A stretch of DNA of 64,000 bases from Herbaspirillum sp. (GTDB taxonomy: Bacteria; Pseudomonadota; Gammaproteobacteria; Burkholderiales; Burkholderiaceae_D), in the NCBI RefSeq assembly GCF_017744395.1, contig NZ_JAGIBI010000003.1:682001-746000 (forward strand), given 5' to 3'. Below, piece by piece: positions 55,414 to 64,000 of this stretch. Position numbers and translations under genes: made by a program. The notes beneath the pieces were generated by a model. It made no database searches. It saw only the letters and a program-made list of their open reading frames with translations, and was not told the DNA's origin. Within the stretch, counting starts at the first letter, position 1. Every line of letters begins with the position of its first letter.

Positions 55414-56961
55414 ATGCAACACAATCAAGAGACAAACAACACGCAGCAGGCCCGGCCGCCGCTGATCGCCCTGCGCAACGTCAGCAAGCGCTTTCCCGGC
55501 GTGCTGGCGCTGGACGACTGCCAGTTCGACCTGGTGCCGGGCGAGGTGCACGCGCTCATGGGCGAGAACGGCGCCGGCAAGTCGACGCTGATGAAGATCC
55601 TCTCGGGCGTCTATCAGCGCGACAGCGGCGAGATCCTGCTTGACGGCCGCGCCGTCGAGATCGGCGATCCGCGCGCCGCGCAGGCGCTGGGCATCGGCAT
55701 CATCCACCAGGAGCTGAACCTGATGAGCCACCTGTCGGCGGCGCAGAACATCTTCATCGGGCGCGAGCCGAGGAAGGGCCTGGGGCTGTTCCTGGACGAG
55801 GAGCAACTGAACCGCCAGGCCGCGGCCATCTTCGAACGCATGCGGCTGGACCTCGACCCGCGCACAACAGTGGGCGAGTTGACCGTGGCGCGCCAGCAGA
55901 TGGTGGAGATCGCCAAGGCGCTGTCCTTCGACTCGCGCGTGCTGATCATGGACGAGCCCACCGCGGCGCTCAACAATGCCGAGATCGCGGAACTGTTCCG
56001 CATCATCCGCGACCTGCAGGCGCAAGGCGTGGGCATTGTCTACATTTCGCACAAGATGGACGAGCTGCGCCAGATCGCCGACCGCGTCACCGTGATGCGC
56101 GACGGCAAGTACATCGCCACGGTGCCCATGGAGGGCACTTCGATGGACAGCATCATCGCCATGATGGTCGGCCGCCAGCTCGACGGCGCCCAGCGCGTAC
56201 CGCCCGACACCTCGGGCAATGATGTCGTGCTGGAGGTGCGCGGCCTGTCGCGCGGCCGCGCGATCCGGGACGTCGGCTTCCAATTGCGGCGCGGCGAGAT
56301 CCTCGGCTTCGCCGGGTTGATGGGCGCCGGCCGCACCGAGGTGGCGCGCGCCATCTTCGGCGCCGATCCGCTGGAGGCGGGCGAGATCTTCATCCACGGC
56401 AGGCGCGCCATGATCAAGTCGCCGGCCGATGCGGTGGCGCACGGCATCGGTTACCTGTCGGAAGACCGCAAGCATTTCGGCCTGGCCGTGGGAATGGATG
56501 TGCAGGCCAACATCGCCATGTCCAGCATGGGGCGTTTCACCCGCGCCGGCTTCATGGACGAGCGCGCCATCCGGGAGACCGCCCGCGGCTATGTGCGGCA
56601 GCTGGCGATCAAGACGCCGTCGGTGGAGCAGCAGGCGCGCCTGCTGTCGGGCGGCAACCAGCAGAAGGTGGTGATCGCCAAGTGGCTGCTGCGCGACTGC
56701 GACATCCTGTTCTTCGACGAACCCACGCGCGGCATCGACGTCGGCGCCAAGAGCGAAATCTACAAGCTGCTCGACGCACTGGCCGCGCAGGGCAAGGCGA
56801 TCGTGATGATCTCTTCGGAATTGCCCGAGGTGCTGCGCATGAGCCACCGCATCCTGGTGATGTGCGAGGGCCGCGTCACCGGCGAGCTGTCGGCCGCCGA
56901 GGCGACCCAGGAAAAGATCATGCAGCTGGCCACCCAGCGCGAATCGGCTGTCGTTCAATAA
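55414..56961 (+). CDS. Sugar ABC transporter ATPase, duplicated (RbsA-like)
   Basis: Double ATPase of 515 residues. GENGAGKST and [11 protein letters not shown] lie in the first half; [31 protein letters not shown] and [11 protein letters not shown] in the second. Probably imports L-fucose with the permease and binding protein encoded next. ATG 55414 has GAGG just upstream; the in-frame ATG at 55351 would add 21 polar residues. Confidence 0.85.
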   Translation: MQHNQETNNTQQARPPLIALRNVSKRFPGVLALDDCQFDLVPGEVHALMGENGAGKSTLMKILSGVYQRDSGEILLDGRAVEIGDPRAAQALGIGIIHQELNLMSHLSAAQNIFIGREPRKGLGLFLDEEQLNRQAAAIFERMRLDLDPRTTVGELTVARQQMVEIAKALSFDSRVLIMDEPTAALNNAEIAELFRIIRDLQAQGVGIVYISHKMDELRQIADRVTVMRDGKYIATVPMEGTSMDSIIAMMVGRQLDGAQRVPPDTSGNDVVLEVRGLSRGRAIRDVGFQLRRGEILGFAGLMGAGRTEVARAIFGADPLEAGEIFIHGRRAMIKSPADAVAHGIGYLSEDRKHFGLAVGMDVQANIAMSSMGRFTRAGFMDERAIRETARGYVRQLAIKTPSVEQQARLLSGGNQQKVVIAKWLLRDCDILFFDEPTRGIDVGAKSEIYKLLDALAAQGKAIVMISSELPEVLRMSHRILVMCEGRVTGELSAAEATQEKIMQLATQRESAVVQ

Positions 56962-56978
56962 TTTTCGGATACCAGATC

Positions 56979-58031
56979 ATGGCCAACAACCTCCATCCCA
57001 ACCCAACCGCCGCTTCCGCATCCATGGCAGACAACCCGACTTCCTCTGGCGCGGGATTGCGCGCCCGTTTCTTCAACCCGGCCGCGCGCCAGAAGCTGCT
57101 GGCCTTCGCCAGCCTGCTGCTGATGATGGTGTTCTTCAGCTTCGCCTCACCCAATTTCCTGGCCGTGGACAACATGGTCAGCATCCTGCAGTCGACGGCG
57201 GTCAACGGCGTGCTGGCGATCGCCTGCACCTACGTCATCATCGCCGCCGGCATCGATCTCTCGGTGGGCACCATGATGACCTTCTGCGCCGTCATGACCG
57301 GCGTGGTGCTGACCAACTGGGGCATGCCGCTGCCGCTGGGGATCCTGACCGCGGTGCTGTTCGGCGCGCTGTCGGGCTGGATCTCGGGCATGGTGATCGC
57401 CAAGCTCAAGGTGCCGCCCTTCATCGCCACGCTGGGCATGATGATGCTGCTGAAAGGCTTGTCGCTGGTGATCTCCGGCACGCGCCCGATCTATTTCAAC
57501 GACACCGAAGGCTTCTCGGCCATCGCCCAGGACTCGCTGATCGGCGACCTGATTCCCGCGCTGCCGATTCCCAACGCGGTGCTGATCCTGTTCCTGGTGG
57601 CCGTCGCCGCCTCGGTGATCCTCAACAAGACCGTGTTCGGCCGCTATACCTTCGCGCTGGGCAGCAACGAAGAGGCGCTGCGCCTGTCGGGCGTCAAGGT
57701 GGATTTCTGGAAGGTCTCGGTGTACACCTTCTCGGGCGCCATCTGCGGCATCGCCGGCCTGATCATCGCCTCGCGCCTGAACTCGGCGCAGCCGGCGCTG
57801 GGCCAGGGCTATGAACTGGACGCGATCGCCGCGGTGGTGATCGGCGGCACTTCGCTGTCGGGCGGCACCGGCACTATCCTGGGCACCATCATCGGCGCGT
57901 TCATCATGAGCGTGCTGGTCAACGGCCTGCGCATCATGTCGGTGGCGCAGGAGTGGCAGACGGTGGTGACCGGCGTGATCATCATCCTGGCCGTCTACCT
58001 GGACATCCTGCGCCGCCGCCAGCGCGCGTGA
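56979..58031 (+). CDS. Sugar ABC transporter permease (RbsC-like)
   Basis: Permease of 350 residues, about nine helices, after a ~35-residue polar N-terminus. IAAGIDLSVGTMMTFCAV, FIATLGMMMLLKGLS and AAVVIGGTSLSGGTGT are RbsC-family marks. Starts 17 bases after the ATPase gene. Confidence 0.86.
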   Translation: MANNLHPNPTAASASMADNPTSSGAGLRARFFNPAARQKLLAFASLLLMMVFFSFASPNFLAVDNMVSILQSTAVNGVLAIACTYVIIAAGIDLSVGTMMTFCAVMTGVVLTNWGMPLPLGILTAVLFGALSGWISGMVIAKLKVPPFIATLGMMMLLKGLSLVISGTRPIYFNDTEGFSAIAQDSLIGDLIPALPIPNAVLILFLVAVAASVILNKTVFGRYTFALGSNEEALRLSGVKVDFWKVSVYTFSGAICGIAGLIIASRLNSAQPALGQGYELDAIAAVVIGGTSLSGGTGTILGTIIGAFIMSVLVNGLRIMSVAQEWQTVVTGVIIILAVYLDILRRRQRA

Positions 58032-58122
58032 GCGGCCCGGGCGATCGCAACGACCGAGCAATACCGGTTTCATCCGCGCCGGGCGACCGGCACCCATCAT
58101 CGATAACAAAAGGAGACTCAAC

Positions 58123-59061
58123 GTGTTCAAGAGCAAACTCATCGGCGCCGCACTGGGACTGGCTTTCGCCGTCGGATCCGGCGGCGCCATGGCGCAGGAA
58201 ACTTATATTCCGCTGATTTCGAAAGGCTTCCAGCACCAGTTCTGGCAGGCGGTGAAGTCGGGCGCCGACCAGGCGGCCAAGGACTACAAGGTCAAGGTCA
58301 CCTTCGAAGGCCCCGAGACCGAGGCCATGGTCGACAAGCAGATCGACATGCTGTCGGCCGCGCTGGCCAAGAAACCGCAGGCCGTCGGTTTCGCCGCGCT
58401 GGACAGCAAGGCCGCGCTGCCGCTGCTGAAGAAGGCGCAGGCCGCCAAGATCCCGGTGGTGGCCTTCGACTCCGGCGTTGACAGCGACATTCCGGTCACC
58501 ACCGCCACTACCGACAACAAAGCCGCCGCCGCGCTGGCCGCCGACAAGATGGCCGAGTTGATCGGCAATGAGGGCGAAGTGGCGGTGGTCGCGCACGACC
58601 AGACCAGTCGCACCGGGATCGACCGCCGCGACGGTTTCGTCGAGCGCATCAAGTCGGCCCATCCGAAGATCAAGGTGGTCAGCGTGCAATACGGCGGCGG
58701 CGACCACCTGAAGTCGACCGAGGTTACCAAGTCGATCCTGCAGGCCTATCCGAAGCTCAAGGGCATCTTCGGCGCCAATGAAGGTTCGGCGATCGGCGCG
58801 CTCAACGGCGCCAAGGAAATGAAGCGCAAGGTCGTCATCATCGGCTACGACTCCGGCAAGCAGCAGAAGGACGCGATCCGCGACGGCCAGATGGCCGGCG
58901 CCATCACCCAGAATCCGGTCGGCATCGGCTACAAGACCGTGGAAGCCGCGGTCAAGGCGATCAAGGGCGAGAAGCTGCCGAAGGTCATCGATACCGGCTT
59001 CTACTGGTACGACAAGAGCAACATCGACGATCCCAAGATCGTTGCCGTGCTGTACGACTAA
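58123..59061 (+). CDS. Sugar ABC transporter periplasmic binding protein (RbsB-like)
   Basis: Binding protein of 312 residues with a 25-residue signal peptide ending GGAMAQ. IPLISKGFQHQFWQAVKSGA, AFDSGVDSD, DQTSRTGIDRRDGF and GANEGSAIGAL are type I periplasmic-fold landmarks. The start is GTG 58123 with AGGAG upstream. Unusually the binding protein is last in its operon, followed by a terminator-like hairpin. Confidence 0.85.
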   Translation: MFKSKLIGAALGLAFAVGSGGAMAQETYIPLISKGFQHQFWQAVKSGADQAAKDYKVKVTFEGPETEAMVDKQIDMLSAALAKKPQAVGFAALDSKAALPLLKKAQAAKIPVVAFDSGVDSDIPVTTATTDNKAAAALAADKMAELIGNEGEVAVVAHDQTSRTGIDRRDGFVERIKSAHPKIKVVSVQYGGGDHLKSTEVTKSILQAYPKLKGIFGANEGSAIGALNGAKEMKRKVVIIGYDSGKQQKDAIRDGQMAGAITQNPVGIGYKTVEAAVKAIKGEKLPKVIDTGFYWYDKSNIDDPKIVAVLYD

Positions 59062-59073
59062 GCGCGGTGTTTG

Positions 59074-59112
59074 CGGACGCGCCGGATGTTTTCCTGCGCG
59101 TCCGTTTTCCTT
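59074..59112 (+). terminator. Terminator-like hairpin after the binding-protein gene
   Basis: Perfect 9-bp stem CGGACGCGC / GCGCGTCCG with a 13-base loop, followed by TTTTCCTTTT. The lactonase gene begins 26 bases later, so termination may be partial. Confidence 0.65.
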
Positions 59113-59137
59113 TTACCGTCTCCGTTTCAAGGCCATC

Positions 59138-60007
59138 ATGAAACCGCAACGCATCGACGCCCACCAGCACTTCTGGCGCTATCGCCCTGAAGACTATCCG
59201 TGGATCGGCCCGGGCATGGAGCTGCTGGCGCAGGACCGCTTGCCCGGCGAATTCCATCCGGTGCTCATGGCCGAAGGGCTGGATGCCTCGATCGCGGTGC
59301 AGGCGCGCGCGGGGCGGGAGGAAACCGGATTCCTGCTGGCGCTGGCGCGCGAGGATGCGCGCATTGCCGGCGTGGTCGGCTGGGAAGACATCGCCAGCCC
59401 GCAATTGGCCGAGCATGTCGGCGAGTGGGGGCGCGACAAGTTGCTGGGGTTTCGCCACGTGATTCAGGATGAGCGCGATGTCGCCGCCTTCGTCGCGCAA
59501 CCCGACTTCAACCGCGGCGTGGCCTGGCTGCAAGGGCAGGGGCTGGTCTACGATGTGCTGGTCTACCAGCGCCAGTTGCCGGAGGTCCAGGCATTCTGCG
59601 CGCGCCACGATGCCCACTGGCTGGTGCTGGATCACCTGGGCAAACCGGCCCTGACCGAGTTCTGCAAAGGGGAGGAGGCCTACCAGCAATGGCGGCGCGA
59701 ACTGCGCGCGCTGGGGGCGTTGCCGCATGTGGCCTGCAAATTGTCGGGGCTGGTGACCGAGGCCGACTGGGTGCGCGGCCTGCGGCAAAAGGATTATGAA
59801 AACATCGTGCTGTGCCTGGACACCGCGCTTGAGGTTTTTGGCGCGGAGCGGCTGATGTTCGGATCGGACTGGCCTGTATGCCTGCTGGCGGCGTCCTACG
59901 CGCGCGTGGCGGGCGTGGTCAGGGAGTGGGCGCAGACGCGCCTGTCGGCATCCGAGCAGACGCAGGTGTGGGGCGGCACCGCTGCGCGCTGTTATAACGT
60001 GGCTTAG
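59138..60007 (+). CDS. Amidohydrolase-family lactonase, probable L-fuconolactonase
   Basis: Protein of 289 residues in the COG3618 amidohydrolase_2 group. RIDAHQHFWRY carries the paired His; GFRHVIQDE, WLVLDHLGKPAL and MFGSDWPVCLLAA carry the remaining conserved His and Asp. Members hydrolyse L-fuconolactone and L-rhamnonolactone. The position at the end of the fucose set supports L-fuconolactone to L-fuconate. ATG 59138 gives the standard N-terminus. Confidence 0.83.
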   Translation: MKPQRIDAHQHFWRYRPEDYPWIGPGMELLAQDRLPGEFHPVLMAEGLDASIAVQARAGREETGFLLALAREDARIAGVVGWEDIASPQLAEHVGEWGRDKLLGFRHVIQDERDVAAFVAQPDFNRGVAWLQGQGLVYDVLVYQRQLPEVQAFCARHDAHWLVLDHLGKPALTEFCKGEEAYQQWRRELRALGALPHVACKLSGLVTEADWVRGLRQKDYENIVLCLDTALEVFGAERLMFGSDWPVCLLAASYARVAGVVREWAQTRLSASEQTQVWGGTAARCYNVA

Positions 60008-60031
60008 CTTCTTAGGCCCGAACGGCTGTCG

Positions 60032-60748
60032 TCAATCGGTCGTGCTGGGACTCCAGAAGGCCTGCTTGACCGCCGGCAGCGCCTGGAAGCGGGCGATCAG
60101 GGCATCCAGCTCGTCGCCGTCGACCGAGGTGGCGGCCAGCGTCGCTTCGATTTCCACTTCGTCTTCGGTGAAGGGCCGCACCTCCAGGTCGTGCGTCGGA
60201 TAGCGGCTTTGTTCCAGCATCTGGTTGACCTGCGCCAGCACGTGCTTCTGGTGCGCGCTGTCGACGATCAGGTGCAGGGTGTTGGTGACTTCCACCGACG
60301 GCACGTCCAGCGGCTTGCGGTTGATGGTATTGACCACCGGGCGCAGCAGCGTGTTGGCGGCCAGCACGAAGATGGTGGCGACGATGGCTTCCAGGATCAG
60401 GTCGGCGCCGGCCACCGCGCCCACCGCGGCGGAGCCCCACAGCGTGGCCGCGGTATTGATGCCGCGCACATTGCCTTCCTCGCGCATGATCACGCCCGCG
60501 CCGAGGAAACCCACACCCGATACCACATAGGCCACCACGCGCACGGCGCCTTCGTGGCCGCCGATGCGGTTGGCCATGTCGACGAACACGGCAGCGCCCA
60601 GCGCCACCAGCACATTGGTGCGCAAGCCGGCGGTGCGCTGGCGGTATTGGCGTTCCAGCCCGATCGCGCCGCCCAGGATGAAGGCGGCGGTCAGGCTGAT
60701 GGTGGTGTCCAGCAGGGACGCGAGATTGATGTTGCGCAGGATTTCCAT
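60032..60748 (-). CDS. MgtC/SapB-family membrane protein
   Basis: Protein of 238 residues. Four to five membrane helices in the N-terminal ~140 residues contain the MgtC signatures GAIGLERQYRQRTAGLRTNV (~27-46), VSGVGFLGAGVIMRE and VRGINTAATLW. A soluble ACT-like domain follows (~155-238). The family is linked to Mg2+ limitation and regulation of F-ATPase or phosphate uptake. Monocistronic, convergent to the lactonase gene. Confidence 0.85.
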   Translation of the reverse strand: MEILRNINLASLLDTTISLTAAFILGGAIGLERQYRQRTAGLRTNVLVALGAAVFVDMANRIGGHEGAVRVVAYVVSGVGFLGAGVIMREEGNVRGINTAATLWGSAAVGAVAGADLILEAIVATIFVLAANTLLRPVVNTINRKPLDVPSVEVTNTLHLIVDSAHQKHVLAQVNQMLEQSRYPTHDLEVRPFTEDEVEIEATLAATSVDGDELDALIARFQALPAVKQAFWSPSTTD

Positions 60749-60920
60749 GGGCGGTCCAGGGGCGTTTGTATTGATTGGATAGGCTGCGATGGCCGCGATT
60801 GCCAGCTGATGAGCATATGTGCCAGGCCGCTGCACGATGTTGCGCGATGATGCCCCAGAAATGCAACAGGCGCATGACAAATTTGCCATGCGCCCGTTTT
60901 TTCCGCCATTTACGGATGCG

Positions 60921-61712
60921 TTATGCCGCCTTCTTGCCGATGTAGCGGACCAGGGCGTCGTCGCTGGCGGGTTTGACCGGCGTGAAGTCGCGGTGGGCGA
61001 TGAATTCCGGGCGGGTCGGTTTGCGGATAGCATTGGAAACCGCGTTCAGCGTCAGGTAGACGATGCGGCGCGGATACGGCGTGATGTTGCCGGCCGAGCC
61101 GTGCACCAGGTTGGCATGGAACATCAGCACGCCGCCGGCGCGGCCGGTGGGGGTGACGATGCCGTTCTTTTCCACCATTTCGGTGACCGTGGGCTGGTCC
61201 AGCGTCCACAGCGGATACGAGGTGGTTTCCAGGTCGTGTTCGGACTTGAGCGCGCCTGACTTATGGCTGCGCGGCACCAGCATCAGCGGGCCGTTGATTG
61301 GCATCACTTCATCCAGGAACACGGCGATGTTCATCGCGCGCGCTTCCGGCATGCCGTCGTCGGCCTGCCAGGTGGGGAAGTCCTGGTGCCATTGCCAGAC
61401 TTCGCCGGTGAAGGCGGCCTTGGCGTTGATCTTGAACTGGTGCACGTAGACCTCTTCGCCGAACAATTGCTGCAGCGGCTTCACCAGGCGCGGATGCGAG
61501 GCCAGGATATTGCAGGCGTCGTTGTAGGTGTGGGCGGCGAAGGCGGTGCGCGGCGCGCCGTTCTTCTCGCGCCAGATTTCGGGGCGCTGCTGCGCCAGTA
61601 CATTGGCGGCTTCCTGCTTCAGCAGGGCGACTTCTTCGGCGTTGAAGCATTCGGGCAGGAACAGGTAGCCCAGTTCATCGAAATCCTTGAGCTGCTGGGG
61701 GGTAAGTTGCAT
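60921..61712 (-). CDS. PhyH-family Fe(II)/2-oxoglutarate dioxygenase
   Basis: Phytanoyl-CoA dioxygenase-like hydroxylase of 263 residues. The iron triad is His and Asp in WHQDFPTW and the distal His in LVHGSAGN; the Arg in YPRRIVYLTLN binds 2-oxoglutarate. MNIAVFLDEV and NGPLMLVPRSHKSG resemble ectoine hydroxylase, but no ectoine genes are near. PhnY*, which hydroxylates aminoethylphosphonate, is in the same family and works with PhnZ; a PhnZ-type gene lies at 63092-63646 on the same strand. Substrate unproven. Confidence 0.8.
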   Translation of the reverse strand: MQLTPQQLKDFDELGYLFLPECFNAEEVALLKQEAANVLAQQRPEIWREKNGAPRTAFAAHTYNDACNILASHPRLVKPLQQLFGEEVYVHQFKINAKAAFTGEVWQWHQDFPTWQADDGMPEARAMNIAVFLDEVMPINGPLMLVPRSHKSGALKSEHDLETTSYPLWTLDQPTVTEMVEKNGIVTPTGRAGGVLMFHANLVHGSAGNITPYPRRIVYLTLNAVSNAIRKPTRPEFIAHRDFTPVKPASDDALVRYIGKKAA

Positions 61713-61767
61713 GGCTCGTCTCCTTGGTTATGGCCGGGTTGTGTTGGCATATTGCCTATTTATCGTG

Positions 61768-61781
61768 TTCTGTATACAGAA
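61768..61781. promoter_or_regulatory. Perfect 14-bp palindrome, candidate operator
   Basis: TTCTGTATACAGAA is fully palindromic with a TGTATACA core, as in operators of FCD-type GntR regulators. It lies 55 bases upstream of the dioxygenase start in the region shared with the persulfide dioxygenase gene. No cognate regulator gene is in the window. Confidence 0.55.
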
Positions 61782-61962
61782 TGCGACTTAAGTCGGGCTT
61801 TGTCAAACACAAAATGCGGCGCCCGCGGAACTGTGTCCGGAAGGAGGGATTGGGGAGCGCCGGGCGCATGCGTTTTGTTGCCCGGGCGGTTTGGTATGAT
61901 GAAAAGACTGCCGCGCGCTTGCGCGGCGTCCTTTTCACGCTTTGAGTTCCACGCTACCGACC

Positions 61963-63033
61963 ATGATCTTTCGCCAGTTGTTCGATGCCGCTTCGTCCAC
62001 CTACACCTACCTGCTCGGCGATGGCGGCGAAGCGCTGCTGATTGACCCGGTCTACGAGCAGGTCCCGCGCGACCTGGCGCTGCTCGATGAACTCGGCCTG
62101 CGCCTGCTGGCCACGCTCGACACCCATGTGCATGCCGACCACGTCACCGGCGCCTGGCGCCTGCACCAGCGTTGCGGCAGCGCCATCGCCGTGGCGCAGG
62201 CGGCCGGCGCCGAGCTTGCGGACCGCCCGCTCAGGCATGGCGACCGCATCGCTTTCGGCACGCGCCATCTGGAGGTGCGCGCCACGCCCGGCCATACCAA
62301 CGGCTGCCTGACTTACGTGCTGGACGACCGCAGCATGGCATTCACCGGCGACAGCCTGCTGATCCGCGGCTGCGGACGCACCGATTTCCAGCAGGGTGAC
62401 CCGCGCCAATTGTTTGCATCGGTACGGGAGCAGATCCTGACGCTGCCCGATGCCTGCCTGCTGTACCCGGCGCATGACTACCGCGGCGTCACCGTCACCA
62501 GCGTGGCCGAGGAGCGCCTGTTCAATCCGCGCCTGGGCGGCGATGTGGATGCCGGCGATTTCGTCGGTTATATGAACAACCTGAACCTGCCGCATCCCAA
62601 GCTGATGGCGCAGGCGGTGCCGGCCAATCTGCGCTGCGGCCGTCCCGAGGGAGACGCCCCGCCGCTGGATATGCCGGATTGGGCGCCGCTGACCCTGCGC
62701 TTCAGCGGCATCTGGGAAATCGCGCCGATGGCGCTGCTGGAACATGCGGCGGCGGTGCAGATCGTGGACGTGCGCGAAGAATCGGAATTCATCGACCGCC
62801 TGGGCCATCTTGCCGGCGCGCGGCTGGTGCCGCTGTCGCAATTGCCGCAGCGGCTGGACGAACTGGACCGCGAGCGGCCGGTGGTGGCGGTATGCCGCTC
62901 GGGCGTACGCTCGGCGCAAGCCTGTACCTTGCTGGGCAAGGCCGGTTTCGGGAAAGTGGCCAACCTGGCCGGCGGCATGCTGCATTGGCATGCGGAAGCC
63001 TTGCCGGTGGAGTGCGGGACAGGCGAGGTCTGA
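61963..63033 (+). CDS. Persulfide dioxygenase-rhodanese fusion protein
   Basis: Two-domain protein of 356 residues. Residues 1-~235 are an ETHE1-like metallo-beta-lactamase fold with H55, H57, D59, H60 (THVHADH), TPGHTNG, FTGDSLLI and PAHDY. Residues ~245-350 are a rhodanese with VDVREESEF and the active-site Cys in VCRSGVRS. Such fusions oxidise glutathione persulfide to sulfite and exchange sulfane sulfur with thiosulfate, detoxifying sulfide. ATG 61963 is preferred; a TTG at 61942 is possible. Confidence 0.85.
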   Translation: MIFRQLFDAASSTYTYLLGDGGEALLIDPVYEQVPRDLALLDELGLRLLATLDTHVHADHVTGAWRLHQRCGSAIAVAQAAGAELADRPLRHGDRIAFGTRHLEVRATPGHTNGCLTYVLDDRSMAFTGDSLLIRGCGRTDFQQGDPRQLFASVREQILTLPDACLLYPAHDYRGVTVTSVAEERLFNPRLGGDVDAGDFVGYMNNLNLPHPKLMAQAVPANLRCGRPEGDAPPLDMPDWAPLTLRFSGIWEIAPMALLEHAAAVQIVDVREESEFIDRLGHLAGARLVPLSQLPQRLDELDRERPVVAVCRSGVRSAQACTLLGKAGFGKVANLAGGMLHWHAEALPVECGTGEV

Positions 63034-63091
63034 CAGTCGCGGATATGTTCCGCGTCGGCTGCTGGGATGGGCTTGGCTGTTCTGTTCGCCG

Positions 63092-63646
63092 TCAGGCGGA
63101 TGCCCGCAGGCACCGGGCGAAATAGCCAGAGAAGTGCGCATAGTCGGGCGTGGCGCGCTGCGCATCCTTGGCCAGGTCGTCCCAACGCCGCAGCCGTACG
63201 GCGTCGGCGGCATAGGGCCGCGCGATGAAATCCTGCGCATCTTTCTCATCGAAGATGCCGCCTTGCAGCTTCAGGCTGCGCACCGAATCTTCCGACAGGG
63301 CCGAAAAATAAGCCGGGTCGACCGCGCACAGGTAGCGCTTGGCGTCGACGTGCAGGCGGATCGGCGCCAGTACGTCTTCGTCGAACAGGTTGCGCAGGAA
63401 GGGCAGGATGCGGTACTGGTGCAGGTCGTCGATGCCGGCCATGGTCGGCGTGTCGCCATTGTCTTCCAACATGTGGCCAAGGTCATGCAGCAGGCTGGCC
63501 ACGATCAGGCTGGCCGGCGCGCCTTCCTGTTCGGCCAGGGCGGCGGTCTGCAGCGCGTGTTCCAGTTGCGTGACGGGTTCGCCGGTGTATTGCGTGTGGC
63601 CGTGCCGGTCGAACAGCAGGTCGATGTCTTCAAGCGTCAATGCCAT
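63092..63646 (-). CDS. HD-domain oxygenase, PhnZ-type
   Basis: HD-fold protein of 184 residues. Y20 and E23 (QYTGEP), H30 (LEH), H54 and D55 (LLHDLGH), H58, H76, H99 and the Asp pair 156-157 run in the order and spacing I recall for the diiron oxygenase PhnZ (Y24, E27, H34, H58, D59, H62, H80, H104, D161). PhnZ cleaves the C-P bond of hydroxylated aminoethylphosphonate. The match suggests an oxygenase rather than a phosphohydrolase. A PhyH hydroxylase gene on the same strand, with one gene of opposite strand between, is a possible partner. Confidence 0.72.
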   Translation of the reverse strand: MALTLEDIDLLFDRHGHTQYTGEPVTQLEHALQTAALAEQEGAPASLIVASLLHDLGHMLEDNGDTPTMAGIDDLHQYRILPFLRNLFDEDVLAPIRLHVDAKRYLCAVDPAYFSALSEDSVRSLKLQGGIFDEKDAQDFIARPYAADAVRLRRWDDLAKDAQRATPDYAHFSGYFARCLRASA

Positions 63647-63792
63647 GGATGCCAGCCTTATTCCGGGACGATGCGCGGCGGCGCCGGGCGCGGGAAGCGC
63701 CGGCGCCGCCGGTGTTGTTCAAGCGGGAAAGTATAGCCGGAAAATCTGACGGTACGGACGGTGCCTTGAAGCGGCCTGCCGGCGCGAGGGGA

Positions 63793-63990
63793 TTACCTGC
63801 CGACCTGGTGGCCGATCACGCCGCCGACCGCGGCGCCGCCGGCGGTGCCGATGCCGCTGCCGCCGGTCAGGATGGCGCCGGCCACCGCGCCGACGCCGGC
63901 GCCGATGGCGGTATTCTTATCCCGGCGCGACATGTTGCTGCAGCCGCTCAACACGGTCAGTGCGCAGAGGGTGACGGTAACGACGGTCAT
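63793..63990 (-). CDS. Glycine-zipper lipoprotein (OsmB-like), possibly 5'-partial
   Basis: Protein of at least 65 residues. A lipobox LSGCS (Cys 17) ends a short hydrophobic signal, followed by a basic SRRDKNTAIG stretch and a glycine-zipper helix pair (GAGVGAVAGAILTGG, GTAGGAAVGGVIGHQVG). Outer-membrane or periplasmic small lipoprotein. The ATG at 63990 has no ribosome binding site and the signal lacks a basic start; the frame is open to the window edge (codons for Ile-His-Lys precede it), so the true start may lie outside. Confidence 0.7.
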   Translation of the reverse strand: MTVVTVTLCALTVLSGCSNMSRRDKNTAIGAGVGAVAGAILTGGSGIGTAGGAAVGGVIGHQVGR

Positions 63991-64000
63991 TTTGTGGATT

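Overview
The window looks like a chromosomal segment of a high-GC betaproteobacterium, most likely an Oxalobacteraceae member close to Herbaspirillum. Pointers are the GC-rich codon use, a Gram-negative trimeric porin, a ChvE-GguAB sugar transporter with a GbpR-type regulator, oxidative routes for galactose, arabinose and fucose, and a mandelate pathway. The genus is inferred from gene content only.

Bases 1 to about 9,400 are visibly AT-richer and form a defence island. It opens with a Detocs system (1-4418): sensor kinase DtcA, lone receiver DtcB, and DtcC, a receiver fused to a nucleoside-phosphorylase-like ATP nucleosidase. After 55 bases comes an ABC/AAA ATPase plus HNH nuclease pair resembling Septu (PtuA/PtuB, 4474-6875). 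A convergent membrane protein and two small island-type proteins follow. Four copies of a TTCAGACTTAAATGA-like repeat (9235-9363) sit where the base composition changes and may be a relic transposon end.

9468-17376 is a mandelate catabolic cluster: FMN-dependent mandelate dehydrogenase, ketopantoate-reductase-like dehydrogenase, aromatic-acid transporter, benzaldehyde dehydrogenase and benzoylformate decarboxylase, with a divergent LysR regulator. 17550-21010 encodes a compact phosphorelay (Cache-Hpt-kinase, CheX-like phosphatase, CheY). 21066-23548 is a LysR/DHA2 efflux pair.

23639-29740 is the best candidate for an undescribed system. Three tightly coupled genes encode a DUF4062-STAND NTPase-TPR protein, a SLOG protein with four membrane segments (SLATT-like) and a small PGDYG-motif protein. 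A small antitoxin-like gene precedes them and a strong terminator follows. They have host-like composition.

29820-31761 holds a PfpI-family protein, a small protein and methionine aminopeptidase. A 270-bp element with 28-bp terminal inverted repeats (31840-32109) follows.

32141-60007 is a long sugar-acid block: a galactonate operon (dgoD, dgoA, dgoK, epimerase) divergent from a YtfQRT-YjfF-type importer; a ChvE-GguAB importer with an arabonate-type dehydratase and a sugar dehydrogenase; a GbpR-like regulator, porin, lactonase and IclR regulator; and an L-fucose oxidation set with its own RbsABC-type importer. The lactonases, dehydrogenases and dehydratases convert imported aldoses through lactones and aldonates to 2-keto-3-deoxy acids.

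60032-63990 holds an MgtC-family protein, a PhyH-type dioxygenase, a persulfide dioxygenase-rhodanese fusion, a PhnZ-type HD oxygenase and a glycine-zipper lipoprotein at the edge. No tRNA, rRNA or CRISPR array was seen.
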